Shown piece by piece: positions 60,249-64,000 of a stretch of 64,000 nt of DNA. The translations under genes and the position numbers were made by a program. The notes under the pieces are model-generated. The model saw nothing but the letters and a program-made list of their open reading frames with translations. It was not told the origin of the DNA and ran no database searches. This stretch comes from Empedobacter stercoris (GTDB taxonomy: Bacteria; Bacteroidota; Bacteroidia; Flavobacteriales; Weeksellaceae): contig NZ_CP104209.1 of NCBI RefSeq assembly GCF_025244765.1, forward strand, positions 2,858,501-2,922,500, read 5' to 3'. Numbering within the stretch: the first letter of the stretch is position 1; each line of letters opens with the position of its first letter.

Positions 60249-61235
60249 TTATGATTCTATCACCATCAAATTGCAACCTCTTACATCAGAATGGTCAAAA
60301 CGTCCTAAAATTTCAAATTGATTTGTGGCTACTTTTTTTCCCAAATCATCAGTCGCAATAAAACTAATCGAATTGTAATTGGCTAAATCTATCACATTTA
60401 CGCCACCAGTTTTTCCTTGTTCAACATAGCTTAATGGATCTTCAGTTTCGCGAATCATTATTCGCATCCAATTGGGCGATTTAAACGTTAAATCTCCACG
60501 AGAATACCCTTGCGAAAGCAATTCAGTCATTCCATATTCCGAATGAATTTCATTAGTTCCAAAACCATCTTTTAAGATTGTATGTAATTCTTCGCGTGTA
60601 ATTTCTTTTTTACGACCTTTCATTCCGCCAGTTTCCATCACGATGGTATGTTTCAATTTCATTTTATAATTTTCTACAAAATCTAACAAGGCGAACGAAA
60701 CACCAATCAAAATAGCTTTTTTACCTGTTTTCTCGTGTGCGATAAGATTTTCATACAATTCATCGTGATTATACAAATAAAATCCGCTTTTATCGCTACC
60801 AGATTTTTCAATCCAATATTCCACCATATCTATCAACGAAGAGCCTGTACGTTCTAAATACGAAGGTAAAAGTGCAAATATTGTATAATCAGAAAGTGGT
60901 CCATAAAACTGTTCAAAACATTTTTCTAAATTGTAATGATACAATGCCAAATCGGTCACCAAATGTTTGCTTGTTGACATTCCTGTGGTTCCTGAACTTG
61001 TGAAAACCTTTTCAACGGCACGATTTCCAGAAATAAGATTATATTTCTTAAAAAATTGAATCGGTAAAAAAGGAATTTCGTTGGTGTGTTTTACAGTAGA
61101 ATAATCAACATTCAAGAAGTTTAAGAAGTTATTGTACACTTCATTTTCTTGCGCTTGATAACGGAAAACTTCCAATGCAACGTTTTGGAAATCTTCTTCG
61201 GATTGAATACTAAAAATTTGCTTTGAATCAAACAT
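60249..61235 (-). CDS. LuxE/PaaK-family acyl-adenylating enzyme
   Basis: 328 residues. The P-loop-like motif VFTSSGTTGMSTSKHLVTDL near residue 83-102 marks the ANL adenylating superfamily. YHYNLEKCFEQFYG, KHTIVMETGGMKGRKKEITR and IHSEYGMTELLSQGYSRGDL (the second ATP-binding motif YGxTE) follow. The length matches LuxE acyl-protein synthetases and the related PaaK-like acyltransferases found alone in Bacteroidetes. No lux genes or fatty-acid reductase are near. It probably activates a carboxylate; substrate unknown. Confidence 0.8.
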   Translation of the reverse strand: MFDSKQIFSIQSEEDFQNVALEVFRYQAQENEVYNNFLNFLNVDYSTVKHTNEIPFLPIQFFKKYNLISGNRAVEKVFTSSGTTGMSTSKHLVTDLALYHYNLEKCFEQFYGPLSDYTIFALLPSYLERTGSSLIDMVEYWIEKSGSDKSGFYLYNHDELYENLIAHEKTGKKAILIGVSFALLDFVENYKMKLKHTIVMETGGMKGRKKEITREELHTILKDGFGTNEIHSEYGMTELLSQGYSRGDLTFKSPNWMRIMIRETEDPLSYVEQGKTGGVNVIDLANYNSISFIATDDLGKKVATNQFEILGRFDHSDVRGCNLMVIES

Positions 61236-61284
61236 TTTGCAAAATTACAAAATAGAGAAGAAGTGTGCGAATTTATTATGAATT

Positions 61285-61767
61285 CTATTGTTTTTCTAAG
61301 TTTCTATAGAATCTGATTGCATAAATTTTTAAAAAATAGAGATTTAATTGATCTAAAATTTTAAAAAACAGAAATTGTAATAAAATGATTATTACTGAAA
61401 GTATTATAAATGTATACTTGATTTCTTTGTAAAGATAACTTGAATAAAGATTTATAATGATAAGGAAAATAATACTTACGATAATATTAAATTTTCTTCC
61501 CTTTTCAAATAGTTTATTAGGTTGTAAAGTTATCTCAATAATATTTTTATTTTGAAAAGTATATTCTATTGCACCTTTACCATTTAAGAAAGAGTAGGGT
61601 GAGATATTATTTCTATTAACTATAATTTTATTCGAATCAAATTCTATATTCTGAAAATCAAATTCTTCAATAAATCCAAATAAATTATCGTTTTGTAATT
61701 TTTTAAATTGATTTAAACTTTCAATTATTTCATCGAAAGTTTTTTTGGTTTGATATTCAAAAATCAT
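61285..61767 (-). CDS. Membrane protein of unknown function
   Basis: 160 residues. The first ~90 are soluble (MIFEYQTKKTFDEIIESLNQ, GFIEEFDFQNIEFDSNKIIV). Two hydrophobic helices follow (FNIIVSIIFLIIINLYSSYL, YTFIILSVIIILLQFLFF), with a short tail. No signal peptide. It resembles small two-helix membrane proteins common in the phylum without assigned function. Base composition is somewhat more AT-rich than its neighbours. It starts 31 bases after the Na/Pi cotransporter start-distal end on the same strand. Confidence 0.55.
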   Translation of the reverse strand: MIFEYQTKKTFDEIIESLNQFKKLQNDNLFGFIEEFDFQNIEFDSNKIIVNRNNISPYSFLNGKGAIEYTFQNKNIIEITLQPNKLFEKGRKFNIIVSIIFLIIINLYSSYLYKEIKYTFIILSVIIILLQFLFFKILDQLNLYFLKIYAIRFYRNLEKQ

Positions 61768-61798
61768 TAGTTATACTTTAACTCAAACTTACAAATTT

Positions 61799-63445
61799 CT
61801 ACTGATTTTTTAGCTTAACAATTGTTGTATTCGCTTTATAAAGATGATCGCCAAGAATTTCGTAATACTGAATCAAATCTTTGTAGAAAAGCGCACTTGT
61901 AGTCATTAACTTTTCTTTTTCGATCGTTTTCATCAGATTTGTTTCTGCTTCTTTGTAAATAGCATTAATTGTTTTTTCAATAAATTCGGCTTGTTTAATC
62001 GAAATTTCTTCTTGTGTTTCGTTCAGGTTTTGATTTAAAATTCGAGTCGTTTGATCCAAATTATCTTGAAAATCGACCAAATAAGATCTCATTTTTGGGG
62101 TGAAATAACTATTGGTCATACGACGACGACGGTGAATAGATGATATTTTAATCGCAATATCACCCACACTTTCCAAATGATGACAAAGCGTTATCAACTG
62201 ATGAATAGCAATGGTATTTTCGTTTGGTAAATCTAAATCAGCAATTTCATTTAAAAATTCATTTACCTCACGTTCCAACTGATCGCCTTCTTTTTCAAGT
62301 TCTAAAATACGTTCGCGAAAAACCAAAATCTTTTCTTCATCACTTTCCGTAATCATTCGTCCAAGCGTATAAATCGTTTGTTTAGTTGTGGAAGCAAGTT
62401 TTAACAATTTCTTGTTTGCTTCGTTTTTATAGAGATCAGAATTTGTACCAAATGGAATGGCATAAAATTCTAATTTATTATCAGTTTGCTTGATCGAAAA
62501 ATATTTTTTCTGACAATAAAAAGCCAATTTATTAATGAAAGGAGTAAGAAAAACAACCCCAACCAAATTACTAATTGTATCAAAAGTAATAAGTTGTACG
62601 GCAATATTTGTCGAAATCGTCGAACCTATAAATTTTAATAAGAAACTTGCAAGTAACATAAAAATAATTGCAACCAAGATATTAAATAATGTATGGAATG
62701 CAGCTACTACTTTTGTGTATTTATCACCGATTGCAGCTACTAAGTGAGCCGTAAAAGTCGTCCCTATATTTGCTCCTAAAACTATCATTGCAGCTAATTC
62801 GATAGGTAAACCTTTACTTGCTAATAGAATCGCAATTGTAATAGAGGCCGAAGAGAAATGAACCAAAACGGTCAGTAAAACACCAAAAAAGATGAATAAT
62901 AAATTTGTTAAAATTCCATAGTTCGCTAAATCTTGGAAAAATTCTTGTAATTTTTGATGACTTTCTATAGAAGGCAAGAATGTTTTTAAGAAATACAACG
63001 ATAGAAATAATAGAGAAAGTGAAAACAGAATTCCTCCAATTTTTCGTTGATTTCGTTTTTTCGATAGATAAAAAGGAAAGGCAATTAATACCAGAGGCAA
63101 GGCAATTTGTATTAAATCGAATTTCAATCCAAAATAAACCAACCACAAAGTAAGCGTTGTTCCGATGTTTGCACCTAATATCAATCCAAATGCTTTTCGC
63201 AAATTAATCAAACCTGCGTTTACAAAACCTAATATAAATACACTTGCAGCTGACGAAGATTGTATGGCAGTTGTAAAAAGAGTTCCTGTAACAATTGTAG
63301 AAAAATTGTTTTTGGTTAGTTTGTTTAATGTACGTTTAAAATTCGATCCAGATAAGGCCTGTAAATTTTCGCTCAATAATTTTATCGCAAAAATGAACAA
63401 CGCAATTGCTCCGAAAAGTTGCAAAATTTGTATGATAAGATGCAT
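61799..63445 (-). CDS. Na+/phosphate cotransporter family protein
   Basis: 548 residues. Two inverted repeats of the Na_Pi_cotrans (SLC34/NptA-like) family: QALSGSNFKRTLNKLTKNN, GTLFTTAIQSSSAASVFILG and, in the second half, VLVHFSSASITIAILLASKG and MIVLGANIGTTFTAHLVAAI. Matching motifs (QSSSA, GANIGTT) appear in each. About nine hydrophobic helices span residues ~1-310. The C-terminal ~200 residues form a PhoU-like helical domain (LEKEGDQLEREVNEFLNEIA, HHLESVGDIAIKISSIHRRR). It likely takes up phosphate or related anions with Na+ at the inner membrane. Confidence 0.92.
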   Translation of the reverse strand: MHLIIQILQLFGAIALFIFAIKLLSENLQALSGSNFKRTLNKLTKNNFSTIVTGTLFTTAIQSSSAASVFILGFVNAGLINLRKAFGLILGANIGTTLTLWLVYFGLKFDLIQIALPLVLIAFPFYLSKKRNQRKIGGILFSLSLLFLSLYFLKTFLPSIESHQKLQEFFQDLANYGILTNLLFIFFGVLLTVLVHFSSASITIAILLASKGLPIELAAMIVLGANIGTTFTAHLVAAIGDKYTKVVAAFHTLFNILVAIIFMLLASFLLKFIGSTISTNIAVQLITFDTISNLVGVVFLTPFINKLAFYCQKKYFSIKQTDNKLEFYAIPFGTNSDLYKNEANKKLLKLASTTKQTIYTLGRMITESDEEKILVFRERILELEKEGDQLEREVNEFLNEIADLDLPNENTIAIHQLITLCHHLESVGDIAIKISSIHRRRRMTNSYFTPKMRSYLVDFQDNLDQTTRILNQNLNETQEEISIKQAEFIEKTINAIYKEAETNLMKTIEKEKLMTTSALFYKDLIQYYEILGDHLYKANTTIVKLKNQ

Positions 63446-63609
63446 TAATGATGAATTGACTACAAAAATAAGTACTCTAATGTAAATAGAATATTATCTT
63501 TTTTACTTTTATTAAAAAAAAGTTTATTTTTTTTTAAATTCTAAAATTCTGATTATCAAAATTGAAGTTAAGATTTATCAAAAACTTCTTCTTTTTTTTG
63601 TAAAAACAT

Positions 63610-63640
63610 TTGCGAGTTTCGAAAAACTGCCCTAATATTG
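63610..63640 (+). promoter_or_regulatory. Promoter of the tRNA-Thr-Tyr-Thr cluster
   Basis: -33 TTG at 63610-63612 and a near-consensus -7 TAATATTG at 63633-63640 (one mismatch to TAnnTTTG), 20-base spacing, ~80 bases before the first tRNA. Confidence 0.6.
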
Positions 63641-63722
63641 CACCACGAAAAAGGAACAACACTTCTCTTTAGAAATTAAATTCTTGTTTTCGATTTGAAA
63701 TATTCAAATAACAAATATTTTT

Positions 63723-63796
63723 GCCGATGTAGCTCAGCTGGCTAGAGCAGCTGATTTGTAATCAGCAGGTCGTGGGTTCGAGTCCCTCTATCGGCT
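63723..63796 (+). tRNA. tRNA-Thr(TGT), copy 1
   Basis: 74 bases. Acceptor GCCGATG/TATCGGC with a closing G-T, anticodon stem GCTGA/TCAGC, loop TTTGTAA (anticodon TGT). T-arm GGTTCGAGTCC. CCA not encoded. Confidence 0.96.
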
Positions 63797-63813
63797 CAGC
63801 AAAAATATAGGTT

Positions 63814-63895
63814 GGGGAGATACTCAAGCGGCCAACGAGGACGGACTGTAAATCCGTTGGTTTCACCTTCGCAGGTTCGAATCCTGCTCTCCCCA
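63814..63895 (+). tRNA. tRNA-Tyr(GTA)
   Basis: 82 bases, long variable arm as in class II tRNAs. Acceptor GGGGAGA/TCTCCCC, anticodon GTA in loop CTGTAAA. T-arm with GGTTCGAAT. CCA not encoded. 17 bases after tRNA-Thr. Confidence 0.96.
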
Positions 63896-63902
63896 CAAAA
63901 TT

Positions 63903-63976
63903 GCCGATGTAGCTCAGCTGGCTAGAGCAGCTGATTTGTAATCAGCAGGTCGTGGGTTCGAGTCCCTCTATCGGCT
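63903..63976 (+). tRNA. tRNA-Thr(TGT), copy 2
   Basis: Identical to copy 1 over 74 bases, seven bases after tRNA-Tyr. The cluster runs towards the window edge; in this phylum such clusters often precede tuf. Confidence 0.95.
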
Positions 63977-64000
63977 CCAAAAAAGTTTATATTTTACTTT

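Noticed and set aside
63446-63609. A/T-rich stretch before the tRNA-Thr promoter
   Set aside because: No ORF, hairpin or repeat beyond homopolymer runs.

Overview
The window reads as chromosome of an AT-rich member of the Bacteroidota, class Flavobacteriia, most likely a Weeksellaceae-type organism (Empedobacter/Chryseobacterium neighbourhood; the genus cannot be fixed from sequence alone). The signs are type IX secretion sorting domains, a PorT-like barrel next to ubiE, TAnnTTTG -7 promoter boxes with an upstream TTG, few Shine-Dalgarno sites, DUF3857, DUF4920 and NamZ families, and the gene order rplM-rpsI-rpsB-tsf.

Layout. 1-2.7 kb: 3' end of a large secreted protein with a T9SS sorting tail, and a small membrane-anchored partner. 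2.7-6.9 kb: a kinase-like unknown, a GNAT-nitrilase fusion and a DUF3748 propeller. 6.9-9.7 kb is the one clearly accessory region: a REP-associated tyrosine transposase (RAYT) broken by a stop codon, four REP-like hairpins, a second deleted RAYT, pieces of a polymorphic-toxin gene with a WHH nuclease tail, and an IS3 remnant. 9.7-13.6 kb: two small secreted proteins, then tsf, rpsB, rpsI and rplM on the minus strand, with a structured leader before rpsB. 13.8-21.1 kb: a secreted protein, FAH-family hydrolase, acyl-CoA dehydrogenase, porT, ubiE, a KAS III-like synthase and aroC. 21.2-27.9 kb: rplI-rpsR-rpsF, an orphan promoter-terminator unit that looks like a small RNA, pepP, pncB, lipoproteins, an S4 protein and aroK. 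28.2-28.9 kb: five identical tRNA-Lys(TTT) genes, the last four at an exact 123-base spacing. 29-43.8 kb: a broken NlpE-like lipoprotein, an AsmA-like protein, tRNA-Lys(CTT), typA, NUDIX, DUF4920, NamZ, a permease, cystathionine beta-synthase and lptB. 44.2-45.9 kb: an apparently intact IS1182-family element. 46-60 kb: ribosomal protein THX, a small basic protein coupled to sbcD-sbcC, the overlapping rlmH-CPBP-rdgB-rnz operon, YihY, a potassium channel, an epimerase and two DUF3857 genes, one frameshifted. 60-64 kb: a LuxE/PaaK-like enzyme, a Na/Pi cotransporter and tRNA-Thr-Tyr-Thr.

Most of the window is housekeeping. The strongest leads are the RAYT/REP unit that has cut through a toxin locus, a candidate autoregulatory rpsB leader, the orphan sRNA-like unit at 22.8 kb, the tRNA-Lys amplification, and several single-lesion pseudogenes (nonsense codons and short-run frameshifts), which could be real decay or assembly errors. 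I did not find a clearly new multi-gene system, and no CRISPR array or prophage.
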